This document shows positions 46,081 to 55,100 of a DNA stretch of 64,000 nt, piece after piece. The DNA comes from Bacteroidota bacterium (GTDB lineage: Bacteria; Bacteroidota; Rhodothermia; Rhodothermales; Rubricoccaceae). Made by a program: the position numbers and the translations under genes. Every line of letters begins with the position of its first letter. Position 1 is the first letter of the stretch. The notes below the pieces were generated by a model, which was not told the DNA's origin, searched no databases, and saw nothing but the letters and a program-made list of their open reading frames with translations. The stretch covers positions 24,801 through 88,800 of the forward strand of contig JBCBNX010000014.1 in NCBI GenBank assembly GCA_039821555.1. Reading direction: 5' to 3'.

Positions 46081-48327
46081 TCAGAACACGCGCCCGAAGC
46101 GGAAGAAGAGGCGAGGGCGGCCTTCGAACGCCTCGCCAGCGAGCACGAGTTCGGCGGGCCCGGCGAGCGTGAGCACCCCGGCCGACACCGCGTAGCCGAG
46201 GCGGTAGTCGTTCCCCCCGATGACGATCCGGTCGCCGGTCCAGCCTGCGTCGAAGAGCCCCCGCAGGAGCACGCCGCGCGGGACCTCCACCTGCACGCCC
46301 ACGGCGCCGATCACAGCGTCCTCGCCCGCTAATTCCTGGTCCTGTGCCCCGTAGAGCGGGTAGAAGCGCCCAGGCAGCAGACTCGTTACCTCGATGCCGC
46401 CGAGGTAGACGCGCTGGTCGTCCGTCGGCGTGCCCCAGGCTTGCACGACCGCCCCGCGCCCCACCAGCGACACCTGTGGCGAGAGCGCCACCGCAGCCTC
46501 GCCGCTCACCGCGACGCGCCGGAAGGTGGCCCCGACGCCCGGCGCCCAGTCCGCGGTGGCGAACGCGAGCGCGCCGCGCCGGGCATAGTCGGGGCGGTCG
46601 CGCGTGTCGGTGAGCGCGAAGCCCGAGAGCGACAGGTAGGCCTCCGCCGTCGCCTCCAGCGAATCCACGCCGATGCTCGGCGAACTGCGCACGTAGGTCA
46701 GCGTCGGACCCACGCCCGTCAGCACGTCCCCGAACAGCGTGGGGCCCGTGTACACGCCCGCGCTGAGCAACTGTCCTGTGCCCGCCGCAATGGCCCGGTC
46801 GCTGCCCGCGAAGAAGTTGAGGGGGAGCCGGAGGTAGCTGCCCAGTCCAGTCACCGTCCACGGTACGCGGCTGCCGAAGCCAGCGAGGTAGCGCGCCTGG
46901 AGCTGCGTCTGCTCGCCGAGGCGTACTTCCATCTGGGTCACGCTGCCAAAGAAGAGCCGGTTGCGCAGCGTCAGCTCGAAGAGCAGCGCGGCCCCGTACT
47001 CGGTGTCGAAGCGGAAGCCAAAGCCCAGCCGGTCGCGGTTCTTCGGCCGCGCGTCGATGGTGAGCACCACGCCGCCGTTCGCGGCCTCGTCGAGCTGGTA
47101 CTCGTCGAGCTGGTAGGTGATGAGTTGGAAGAACCCGGTGGCGTAGAGCTGCGCGATGGCTTGGTCGAGGTCGTCGGGGCCGACGAGGCTGCGGCCGAGC
47201 GTCTCCTCCAGGCCCCGGCGCAGCACCCGCGCCTCCACGCCGGTGACGCCTTGCACGACGACCTCCTCGATGCGGCGCGGCGCCACCTCGGGCGGCGGCG
47301 GCCGTCGAGGCTCTGGGTTGCCGAGCCGCGCCGCGAGGGCCTCCAGCACCGGACGCTGCGCCTCGGCGGCGGCGGCGCCACGCGCGATCCACTCCGCCCC
47401 AGCGTCGAAGTCGAACGACGAGAGCCCGTTCACGTCCGGATCGATGGTGAGGTCGCAGCGCGCGCGCTGGGCGACGAGCTCGCGGTCGGCGGCGTAGAAC
47501 GCGGCGTCCACGAGGATGTCGAGGAACGTCGTCTCCGCGGCAGCGGTCGTGTCGGCGGCGGAGACGTCCACGCAAACGAGCACGTCGGCCCCGAGCGCCT
47601 CGGCGTCCTCGGCGGGGAGGTTGCGCGCGAAGCCGCCGTCGATGTAGCGCTGCCGGCCGATCTCGACAGGCTCGAAGAGCGTGGGCAGCGACATCGAGCC
47701 GCGCACGGCTAGCGGCAGCGAGCCCGCATCCAGCCGAACACCATCGCCCGTTTCAGCATCCACGACCACCGTGGCGAAGGGGCGCGGGAACGCCCGGAAG
47801 TCGCGCTCGGTGGCGACGGGCCACGTGAGCCGCTGCAGCAGCGCCAGGATGCGCTGGCCCGCGACCAGCCCCGTCGGCAGCGCCACGGCGCCGTCCTCGA
47901 TGGGCAGCGCGAGCACCGTACGCCCCTCGCTAAGGCGGCGGCCGAGCCCCGTATCACGGCGGTCGACGGCGTCGGTGAAGAGCCCCGTCCAGTCGCGCGA
48001 GGTCACGATGGCCTCCATCACATCCGGTGTGTAGCCAATCGCATAGAGGCTGCCCACGACAGCGCCCATGCTGGTGCCCGCCACCACGTCCACGGGGATG
48101 CCCGCGTCTTCGAGCACACGGATCGCGCCGATGTGGGCGATGCCCTTCGCCGAGCCGCCCGAGAGCACGAGCCCGACCGTTGGACGCGCTGCCGTCTGGG
48201 GCTCTGCCGTCTGGGGCTCTGCCGTCTGGGGCTCTGCCGTCTGGGGCTCTGCCGTCTGGGGCTCTGCGTCTTGGGCAAAGGCACCGGAGAAGGTGAGCAG
48301 AGCGAGCAGGAGGGAGATCAACCGCAT
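46081..48327 (-). CDS. Patatin-like phospholipase with POTRA and outer-membrane barrel (type Vd-like)
   Basis: The 748-residue protein has a signal peptide, a repeated AEPQT linker (encoded by five 15-bp repeats) and a patatin domain. The glycine loop is LSGGSAKGIAHIGA, the nucleophile Ser is in GTSMG and the catalytic Asp is in DGGFARNLP. Then follow a POTRA-like segment (IEEVVVQGVTGVEARVLRRG) and a BamA-like C-terminal barrel that ends in phenylalanine (FFRFGRVF). This domain order is that of PlpD/type Vd autotransporters, so the phospholipase domain is probably exported through its own barrel. Confidence 0.9.
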   Translation of the reverse strand: MRLISLLLALLTFSGAFAQDAEPQTAEPQTAEPQTAEPQTAEPQTAARPTVGLVLSGGSAKGIAHIGAIRVLEDAGIPVDVVAGTSMGAVVGSLYAIGYTPDVMEAIVTSRDWTGLFTDAVDRRDTGLGRRLSEGRTVLALPIEDGAVALPTGLVAGQRILALLQRLTWPVATERDFRAFPRPFATVVVDAETGDGVRLDAGSLPLAVRGSMSLPTLFEPVEIGRQRYIDGGFARNLPAEDAEALGADVLVCVDVSAADTTAAAETTFLDILVDAAFYAADRELVAQRARCDLTIDPDVNGLSSFDFDAGAEWIARGAAAAEAQRPVLEALAARLGNPEPRRPPPPEVAPRRIEEVVVQGVTGVEARVLRRGLEETLGRSLVGPDDLDQAIAQLYATGFFQLITYQLDEYQLDEAANGGVVLTIDARPKNRDRLGFGFRFDTEYGAALLFELTLRNRLFFGSVTQMEVRLGEQTQLQARYLAGFGSRVPWTVTGLGSYLRLPLNFFAGSDRAIAAGTGQLLSAGVYTGPTLFGDVLTGVGPTLTYVRSSPSIGVDSLEATAEAYLSLSGFALTDTRDRPDYARRGALAFATADWAPGVGATFRRVAVSGEAAVALSPQVSLVGRGAVVQAWGTPTDDQRVYLGGIEVTSLLPGRFYPLYGAQDQELAGEDAVIGAVGVQVEVPRGVLLRGLFDAGWTGDRIVIGGNDYRLGYAVSAGVLTLAGPAELVLAGEAFEGRPRLFFRFGRVF
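48191..48265. repeat. Five exact 15-bp tandem repeats in the patatin gene
   Basis: The unit GCCGTCTGGGGCTCT occurs five times in a row (75 bases). On the minus strand it encodes AEPQT repeated after the signal peptide. Copy-number change would alter only linker length, since the unit is a multiple of three. Confidence 0.92.
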
Positions 48328-48399
48328 GGGCATGGGTGAGCAGCTTAGCGAACAGGGCAGAGCCCGTCTTCTCGATGAACCTACGTCGTGGTACTCGGC

Positions 48400-48489
48400 G
48401 GCACCGCAGTAAAACCAGGGCGAGACTGTTGGGCATGGGGGCGCTGGCGTTTCTTGCGGGCGACGCCCAACAACGTCGCCGTGCCATGC
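48400..48489. repeat. Left copy of a ~90-bp direct repeat bounding the antiporter/integron segment
   Basis: This segment and 52067-52158 share, in the same orientation, the blocks GAGACTGTTGGGCAT, GGGGGCGCT, CGTTTCTTGC, GGCGACGCCC and GCCGTGCCATGC with few changes. GTTGGGC within it has the form of an integron core site (GTTRRRY). The copies flank 3.6 kb carrying the antiporter and integron genes. Confidence 0.75.
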
Positions 48490-48517
48490 CCCGCCTCGTC
48501 TGCTCGCTGCTCCGCCT

Positions 48518-50101
48518 ATGATCGAACTCCTATGGATCTGCGCGGCGTTCGGGTTGGGCTTCGTGGCCCGCCTGATGCACCTCCCCCCGCTGATCGGCTA
48601 CCTGGTGACGGGCTTTCTGCTGTACACGGTGGGCGTTGCCAACGGACCCATCATCCAGCAGTTTGCCGACCTCGGGGTGACGCTGCTGCTGTTCACCATC
48701 GGGCTGAAGCTGCGCATCCGGGGGTTGCTGCGCCCGCACGTGTGGGGCGTGGGCGTTGTCCATATGGGGCTGGTGACCGTCTTGATCGGGCTGGCGCTCT
48801 TTGGGCTCTCGGTGGTGCTGCCGGGGCTCTCGCTGCTGGGTGACTTCACCATCAGTACGGCGCTTCTGCTCGGCTTTGCGCTGAGCTATTCGAGCACCGT
48901 GTTCGCGGTCAAGGTACTGGAGGACAAGGGCGAGATGGGCACCATCTATGGGCAGGCCGCCATCGGCATCCTGATCATCCAGGACCTCATAGCGGTGGTG
49001 TTTCTGGCGGTGTCTGCCGGCAAGACCCCGACGCTCTGGGCGCTGCTGTTGCTGGGGGCGCTGGTGCCGCTGCGCTGGGTGCTGCTCCGCATTCTGCACC
49101 GGACCGGCCACGAGGAACTGCTCATCCTGTTTGGGCTAGCCCTCGCGGTGGGGAGCTACGAAGGCTTCGAACTGGTCGGCATCAAGGGCGATCTGGGGGC
49201 GCTGATCGTAGGCGCGATGTTGGCTGGCGACGCCAAGGCCCGCGAGCTAGCGGAGAGGCTGTTGGGCTTCAAGGACTTCTTCCTCGTCGGCTTCTTTATC
49301 AGCATCGGACTCAACGGCATCCCCACGGCCGAGGCCGTCTTGGTCGCCGTGCTGCTGGTCGTGTTGGTGCCCGTGAAGTCGCTGCTGTTCTTCGATCTGT
49401 TTACGCGGTTTCGCCTGCGGAGCCGGAGTTCGTTCCTCGCCACGCTGAGCCTGTCGAACTACAGCGAGTTCGGGCTCATCATCGCTGTGGTGGCGGTGTC
49501 GGCGGGGTGGGTCGCCGAGGCGTGGCTGCTCACGATAGCGCTGGCGCTGGCGCTGTCGTTTGTACTGGCGGCGCCTATCAATCTGACGGCCCACGCCCTC
49601 TACGACCGGATCCACGCATGGCTCAACCGCTTCCAGCGCCCCACGCGGCTGCCTGAAGAGGAAGAGGTCGTCATCGGCGACGCCACGGTGCTGGTGTTCG
49701 GAATGGGACGCGTCGGGAGCGGGGCCTACGACTACCTGCAGGGGCACAGCCAGGAGCGCGTGCTGGGCCTCGACATGGACGGCAGCACCGTGGCTCAGCA
49801 GCAGGAGCACGGCCGCGCCGCCATTCAGGCCAGCGCCCTCGACTCCGACTTCTGGGACCGCCTGCAGCTCGACCAAAGCGCGGTCCACCTGGTAATGCTG
49901 GCGATGCCGCAGTTGGAGGAGAACCTCTTTGCGGCGGAGAAGCTGAGCAGCCTGGGCTACGGAGGCCGGATCGCCGCCATCGTGAAGTACGGCGAAGACC
50001 GCGACGCCCTCCAGGCCGCCGGCGTCGATCACATCTACAACTTCTACACCGAGGCTGGCGCGGGCTTCGCGGCCGACGCCTTCGAAGCGTTGGCGACATA
50101 G
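48518..50101 (+). CDS. Kef-type monovalent cation:proton antiporter with TrkA-N domain
   Basis: The 527-residue protein has about 11-12 membrane helices of the CPA2 antiporter type, including FADLGVTLLLFTIGLKL, FALSYSSTVFAVKVLED and AAIGILIIQDLIAVVFLAV. A C-terminal nucleotide-binding TrkA-N domain (about 388-515) starts VLVFGMGRVGSGAYDYL. It would exchange potassium or sodium for protons under nucleotide control. It lies directly downstream of the left direct-repeat copy. Confidence 0.93.
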   Translation: MIELLWICAAFGLGFVARLMHLPPLIGYLVTGFLLYTVGVANGPIIQQFADLGVTLLLFTIGLKLRIRGLLRPHVWGVGVVHMGLVTVLIGLALFGLSVVLPGLSLLGDFTISTALLLGFALSYSSTVFAVKVLEDKGEMGTIYGQAAIGILIIQDLIAVVFLAVSAGKTPTLWALLLLGALVPLRWVLLRILHRTGHEELLILFGLALAVGSYEGFELVGIKGDLGALIVGAMLAGDAKARELAERLLGFKDFFLVGFFISIGLNGIPTAEAVLVAVLLVVLVPVKSLLFFDLFTRFRLRSRSSFLATLSLSNYSEFGLIIAVVAVSAGWVAEAWLLTIALALALSFVLAAPINLTAHALYDRIHAWLNRFQRPTRLPEEEEVVIGDATVLVFGMGRVGSGAYDYLQGHSQERVLGLDMDGSTVAQQQEHGRAAIQASALDSDFWDRLQLDQSAVHLVMLAMPQLEENLFAAEKLSSLGYGGRIAAIVKYGEDRDALQAAGVDHIYNFYTEAGAGFAADAFEALAT

Positions 50102-50198
50102 GGAGCCGAGAGCACTCGGGCTGTCCCCCACCGGCGAGGAGGACACGGCTGTAGACCGAAGCGTCCGAAGCCACCCCGAGCACACGGCAGCGGTCTAC

Positions 50199-50290
50199 TC
50201 ACAACGTTCCACGGTTGAACATCTCCTCAGGTAGTGCCATGGGCTCGGCGTTGTCCCTGTGCTCTACGATGCGGCTTTCGACCAGATGGG
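50199..50290 (-). pseudogene. C-terminal remnant of a SnoaL-like (NTF2-fold) protein gene, left copy
   Basis: The minus strand reads LVESRIVEHRDNAEPMALPE before a stop at 50199, with no start. The RIVEH.D...P pattern is typical of the C-terminus of SnoaL-like proteins. The related tail at 51929-52066 lies on the other side of the integron. A possible degenerate repeat-element core (CTGTCCCCCACCGG) lies just downstream at about 50120. Confidence 0.55.
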
Positions 50291-50303
50291 AGGTAGCACC
50301 TAC

Positions 50304-50391
50304 GCCGTAACAACTTGGATCAGCTGCCGCGCGGGCACGCCGAGCAACTGGCACTTTATGCTTGACGGTCAGCTGCATCCAACTGTTAGGC
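50304..50391 (-). other. attC-type recombination site at the end of the cassette
   Basis: On the minus strand the site begins GCCTAAC (consensus RYYYAAC) and ends GTTACGG. Inside, AGTTGGATGCAGCTG and CAGCTGATCCAAGTT pair except for one extra base in the left arm, the classic bulge of attC sites. The span is 88 bases. It directly follows the cassette gene. Confidence 0.7.
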
Positions 50392-50436
50392 CGCGCCCTG
50401 AATGCTGCCCGACACTCTAAGAGTCCTAGGCTGATT

Positions 50437-50757
50437 TCACCTATCAATAAGCTCAATCTTTGCTCCACCGGCACCAAGCGATTCAACGTCTTCAACGCTG
50501 AGCGAGCCCCCGCGCAAAACTAGAGAGCTGAGCCCTGGAATCCTTGACAGGCTATTCAAAGCGGAAACCGGAAGCGACCCAACATCTACCGCAATCTGCC
50601 GGACACCCTCGAGCCCCAGAAGTTTGGAGTGACCGTATTCCGAGAGGTCGACCCCTAGCAACGTAACGGCGAATACTTCGGGTTCCCAGATGTATCCACC
50701 ACCGACTGACTCGACCCATGCCAGGATTTCCTCGTTGAATTCTTGATGTAAGTTCAT
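50437..50757 (-). CDS. Integron cassette gene, leucine-repeat-like protein of unknown function
   Basis: The 106-residue product has a leucine/hydrophobic periodicity (KLLGLEGVRQIAVDVGSLP, LNSLSRIPGLSSLVLRGGSL) that resembles short leucine-rich repeats. I know no named family. Base composition is clearly lower in GC than the neighbours. It is bracketed by two attC-type sites and reads away from the integrase, exactly as a gene cassette should. ATG 50757 is used; a TTG at 50778 is possible. Confidence 0.65.
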   Translation of the reverse strand: MNLHQEFNEEILAWVESVGGGYIWEPEVFAVTLLGVDLSEYGHSKLLGLEGVRQIAVDVGSLPVSALNSLSRIPGLSSLVLRGGSLSVEDVESLGAGGAKIELIDR

Positions 50758-50794
50758 AGTTCTAAAGCACTTGGGCAAGCAAGCCTCAAGCGCT

Positions 50795-50849
50795 GCCTAA
50801 CATCTCACTATGCCGAGCGCATTCGGCATAGCGCGCACAGGGGTTATGC
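50795..50849 (-). other. attC-type recombination site between the attI region and the cassette
   Basis: On the plus strand GCCTAAC (50795-50801) and GTTATGC (50843-50849) flank a perfect stem, CTATGCCGA (50808-50816) with TCGGCATAG (50823-50831). On the minus strand this gives the exact core site GTTAGGC, where the cassette would join. The length of 55 bases is in the attC range. Confidence 0.75.
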
Positions 50850-50951
50850 GCAAAGGTGGAATGGTGTCTAGGGGACACCGCCGTTTCTAGCGCTTAAACG
50901 CTCCATGACGGCCCCTAGGTTATCGTTCTATTCTCGATAATACGCACCACC
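50850..50951. other. Putative attI region and integrase promoter
   Basis: This segment lies between the first attC-type site and the integrase start, where attI sits in other integrons. It holds inverted patches (GTCTAGGGGAC, AGCGCTTAAACGCT) and an AT-rich GATAAT just before the gene. No perfect core site was found. Confidence 0.4.
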
Positions 50952-51926
50952 GTGTCTGCGCAAAAGCCGAAACTCCTTCAGCAAGTTCGCCTAGTCTGCC
51001 GCACCCGCCACCTGAGCCGCGCCACCGAGAAGGCCTACGTCGGATGGATTAAGCGGTACGTCCTCTTCCACGGCACTTGCCACCCGCGTTCGCTCACCGG
51101 CGCCCACGTACGGCAGTATCTCGAACACCTCGCCACTAACAGGCAGGTTGCCGCCAGCACGCAGAACCAGGCGCTCAACGCCCTCGTGTTTCTCTACCGC
51201 CGAGTCTTAAACCAGCCACTCGGTGACATCGGCCCGTTTCAGCGGGCCAAGCGCCCCAAACGTCTCCCGGTCGTGCTGACCCGCGCCGAGGTGCGGTCCG
51301 TGCTCGGCGCCCTCTCCGGGGTCGACCACCTCATCGTATCGCTCCTCTACGGGTCCGGCCTTCGGCTCCACGAAGCGCTCCGCCTCCGGGTCAAAGACCT
51401 CGACTTCGGCCAGCACCAGCTCCTTGTTCGGGACGGCAAGGGAGCGAAGGACCGCGTGACCCTGCTTCCACCCCCTGTTGCCCTCCCTCTCCAACGCCAC
51501 CTGCGGCGCGTCCGCGCTCGCCACAATCGCGACCTCGCCGAAGGCTATGGGGCCGTCGAACTGCCCACGGCGCTCGCCCGGAAATACCCCAACGCTCCAC
51601 TCGACTGGCGGTGGCAGTACGTCTTTCCCTCAGCCCGGCGCGCTCGTTCGCCCGAGGCACGCCGAACCCACCGGCACTACCGCTCGCCCTCGTCGGTGCA
51701 AAAGGCGATCGCCCTCGCTACGCACGCGGCGGCGCTCTCCAAACGCGTCACGAGCCACACCTTCCGTCACTCGTTTGCGACGCACCTCATCGAGGCAGGC
51801 TACGACCTCCGCACTGTCCAAGAGTTGCTCGGCCACAAGAGCGTCCGCACGACGCAGATCTATACCCACGTCCTCAACCAGCACCACCTGGGCGTCCGCA
51901 GCCCGCTTGAAGCACTCGTGCCCTAA
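50952..51926 (+). CDS. Integron integrase (IntI-type tyrosine recombinase)
   Basis: The 324-residue recombinase has an N-terminal SAM-like DNA-binding domain (1-90) with [20 protein letters not shown]. The catalytic domain has Arg in [13 protein letters not shown], HxxR in [12 protein letters not shown] and Tyr in TTQIYTHVL. The IntI-only extra segment is present ([20 protein letters not shown] followed by [11 protein letters not shown]), as is the C-terminal GVRSPLEAL. The start is GTG. Cassette and attC-type sites lie immediately upstream and point the other way, the normal integron layout. Confidence 0.93.
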   Translation: MSAQKPKLLQQVRLVCRTRHLSRATEKAYVGWIKRYVLFHGTCHPRSLTGAHVRQYLEHLATNRQVAASTQNQALNALVFLYRRVLNQPLGDIGPFQRAKRPKRLPVVLTRAEVRSVLGALSGVDHLIVSLLYGSGLRLHEALRLRVKDLDFGQHQLLVRDGKGAKDRVTLLPPPVALPLQRHLRRVRARHNRDLAEGYGAVELPTALARKYPNAPLDWRWQYVFPSARRARSPEARRTHRHYRSPSSVQKAIALATHAAALSKRVTSHTFRHSFATHLIEAGYDLRTVQELLGHKSVRTTQIYTHVLNQHHLGVRSPLEALVP

Positions 51927-51928
51927 AA

Positions 51929-52066
51929 CTACCCGCTGTTGACGGTCTCCTCGAGCGAAGGCACGGGCTCGGCGTTGTCCCTGTGCTCCACGATGCGCTC
52001 GTGCTCTAGGCGAAATTGGTCGACCTGGGCATAGGCCCGCTCCTCCCACGTTGCGCGGTAGCGCGT
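51929..52066 (-). pseudogene. C-terminal remnant of a SnoaL-like (NTF2-fold) protein gene, right copy
   Basis: The minus strand reads WEERAYAQVDQFRLEHERIV then EHRDNAEPVPSLEETVNSG and a stop, with no start codon. It shares the tail RIVEHRDNAEP with the left remnant at 50199. The remnant lies between the integrase and the right direct-repeat copy. Confidence 0.55.
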
Positions 52067-52158
52067 GGCAATGCAGCAAAACCGGCGTGAGACTGTTGGG
52101 CATAGGGGGCGCTATCGTTTCTTGCAGGCGACGCCCCACTAGCCCCGCCGTGCCATGC
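52067..52158. repeat. Right copy of the ~90-bp direct repeat
   Basis: It matches 48400-48489 block by block (GAGACTGTTGGGCAT, GGGGGCGCT, CGTTTCTTGC, GGCGACGCCC, GCCGTGCCATGC). It ends at the start codon of the alpha-2-macroglobulin gene, so in this copy the repeat forms that gene's leader. Confidence 0.75.
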
Positions 52159-55100
52159 TGCGCTTTGCTCCCCCGCTCGCCCTCCTGACGACCCTCGTGC
52201 TTGCTGCGCTGCTGGCAGGGTGCGGCGACGGCTCGGCAGACGACCCCGACGCGCCCGTCTCGTTCGCCTCAGAGTTGGTCGCGCTGGAGACGCCCGCGGG
52301 GGTGACGGGCTTCGTGCCGACGCTGGAGGGACCGCTGCGCGTGCTGAGCGCATCGCCCTTCGGCGCGATGGCGGGGCAGGCGCCCAACCAAGCGATCTCG
52401 GTCACGTTCAGCCGCCCGATGGTACCACTCGGGCGCACGCCGGAGCCTGCGGCCGATGCGCTCACGCTGCGCGGGCCGGACGGGCCGGTGGCGGGCGCGC
52501 TCCGCTGGCAGGGCACGCAGACGCTCGTCTTCCAGCCCGACAGCCTCGTCCCGGCGACGAACTACACCGCGACACTCGCTGCAGGGCTCACAAGCGTGGA
52601 GGAGGACGCGCTCGCGAACCCGTACACCTGGACGTTCGAGACGCCGCGCCCGGTGCTCGTGGCCTCCGAGCCGTCGCGCGGCGCGCAGTTCGCGGACCCG
52701 GGCGCGCCGATCCGTTTGTTCTTCAGCCTCCCCGTCGAGGCCGACCGCGTGCGGCGCTTCATCGAACTGCGGCGCGAGGGCAGCACCTCCCTCAACGTGC
52801 GCGTCGAGCAGGCGGGCGACTCGTCGGTGGTCGTTTCGCCGAACTCGGACTTGGCGAAGGGGGCCGCCTACCGCGTGCGAACCTCGCCCGAGATGCCCGC
52901 TGCTGTCGGTACGCTCGGCACCGCAGAGGCCACCGAGTTTGGCTTCCGCACGTATGGCGATTTCGAACTGGAGAGAGTGCGGCAGGGGTATGGTCGCAGC
53001 ACAGGACCGGTCGCGCCTGACCGCGCGATCCGGCTCTCGTTCTCCACGCCCGTCCGCTTTGAGGCGCTGCGGCAGGCGCTGTCGTTCAGCCCCGCCATCG
53101 AGCTGCCAGCGGGCATCGAGGCGCGCGACGCGGTCGAGAGCACCGAGCACAGCCTGCGCCTCCCGCTCGACCCGGAGACGCGCTACACCCTCACGCTCGG
53201 CGAGGGGCTAACCGACGTGTTCGGCCAGACGATCACGACCCGCACCACCGCCTTCCGCACGGCTGCGCTCACGCCGACGCTACGCATGCCGACCGGCCTC
53301 CTCGTCATCGAGGCCGACCGCGAGCGCGCGGTGCCGCTGCGCGTGACCAACATCGACGCCGTGAACGTGGGCTTCGAGCGCTTCACGCCCGCCGACCTGA
53401 TCCGCAAGCTGCCCGCCTACGACGACCGCCACTGGTACGGCCCTTTCCCCGAGGACTACGAGGCCCCCGAGCCCGTCGCCGCGAGCCGCCGCGTGCCGCT
53501 CGCCATTGACCGCAACCGCCCGACCTACGTCCCGCTCGCCCTCGATTCGCTGCTGGACGGGGAGAACGGCGGCTTGGTCGGTGTCCACCTCCGCTATCAG
53601 CAGGAGGGCAACGAGCGCGTCCGCGTCGCGCTCGCACAGGTGACCACCCTCGGGCTGACGGCGAAGTTCTCGCCGCACCAAAACCTCTTCTTCGTCACCA
53701 CGCTCGCCGACGCGCAGCCTGTCGAGGGCGCGGCTGTCACGGTCTACGACGACGCGGGCACCGAGCTCTGGCAGGGCACCTCGAACGCGCGCGGCATCGC
53801 GGAGTCGCCAGGGTGGGCCGCGCTCGGGCTGGAGAAGCGCGAGCGCTGGGAGACGCCCGTGCAGTATGCCTTCGTCGAGCACGAGGGGCAGGTCGCCTTC
53901 ACGTCAAGCCGCTTCGACGACGGCATCGAGCCCTACCGCTTCGACATCGACCTGGACTGGAGCCCCGAGCCGCTGACCTACGCTGGGACGGTGTTCTCCG
54001 ACCGTGGGCTCTACCGCGCGGGCGAGACAGCGCACCTCAAGGGCATCCTGCGCGGCCGCACCGACGGCGACTGGGTGACCTACACCGACAGCGTGCGCGT
54101 GCTCGTCACCGATTCGCGCGACGAGGTCGTGGTGGACCGCCGCCTGCAGCCGAGCGCCTACGGCAGCTTCGACCTCACCTACCTCGCGCCGACCGACGCC
54201 AGCCTCGGCGTCTACCAGGTGCGCGTCGTCCGCGCCGACGACGACGAGGCCGAGGAGCGCGAGTCATGGCAGACGGGCGACCTCGCCCAGGGCACCTTTC
54301 GCGTCGACGCCTTCCGCGCGGCTACCTTCGCCGTGGACGCCGTCCCCGCCGCGCGTGCCTTCGTCGCGGGCGACTTCTTCGAAGGCACCGTCACGGGCCG
54401 CTACCTCTTCGGCGCGGCGATGGGCGGGCAGGCGCTCCGCTACCGCCTCGTCCAGCAGAACGGCCGCTACACCCCGCCCGGCTACGACGCCTACCGCTTC
54501 GGCATCGCGCGCGGCTATTACAGCCTCTACGAGACGCTCGCCCAGGGCGACACCGTCCTCACCGCCGACGGCACGAAGCAACTCCGCGTCCCGCTCCCCG
54601 GCAACGAGCGCGGCGCGCCCGCCTCGCTCCAGTTCTCGGCGACCGTCACTGACCCGAGCCGCCAGGAGCAGTCCGACCAGACGACCGTCACGTTGCACCC
54701 GGGCCTCTTCTACATCGGCCTCAAGCCCGAGACGACGTTCCTCGACCTGAGCCGCGATCAGGTGATGGCGCTCGATGTCGCGACCGTCGATCCGAACGGC
54801 GCGCCTGTGGGCGCGGAGAACCTCACCGTTGAACTCATCCGGCAGCAGTGGAACTCCGTCCGCGAGGTCGGCGGCGACGGGCGGCTGCGCTGGCGCTCCG
54901 AGCGCACCGAGGAGGTCGTCGGCAGCCGGACCGTCGAGACGGAGGCCGGACGGGCCGTGCGGCTGCGGATGCCGGTACGCCTCGGCGGCAGCTACATCGT
55001 CCGGGCGACCGGCTACGACGTGCGCGGCAACGTCATCAAGACGGAGGCCTACTTCTATGCCACCGGCGCGGGCTATGTCGCCTGGGAGCGCTCCGACGAT

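Noticed and set aside
50110..50150. An eighth full copy of the three-hairpin element.
   Set aside because: Only a degenerate core (CTGTCCCCCACCGG) is visible, and the GGCTCCCCC/GGGGGAGCC ends are missing.
51929..52158. A complete gene after the integrase on the minus strand.
   Set aside because: Only a tail without start codon and with SnoaL-like end residues is present; it is better described as a remnant.
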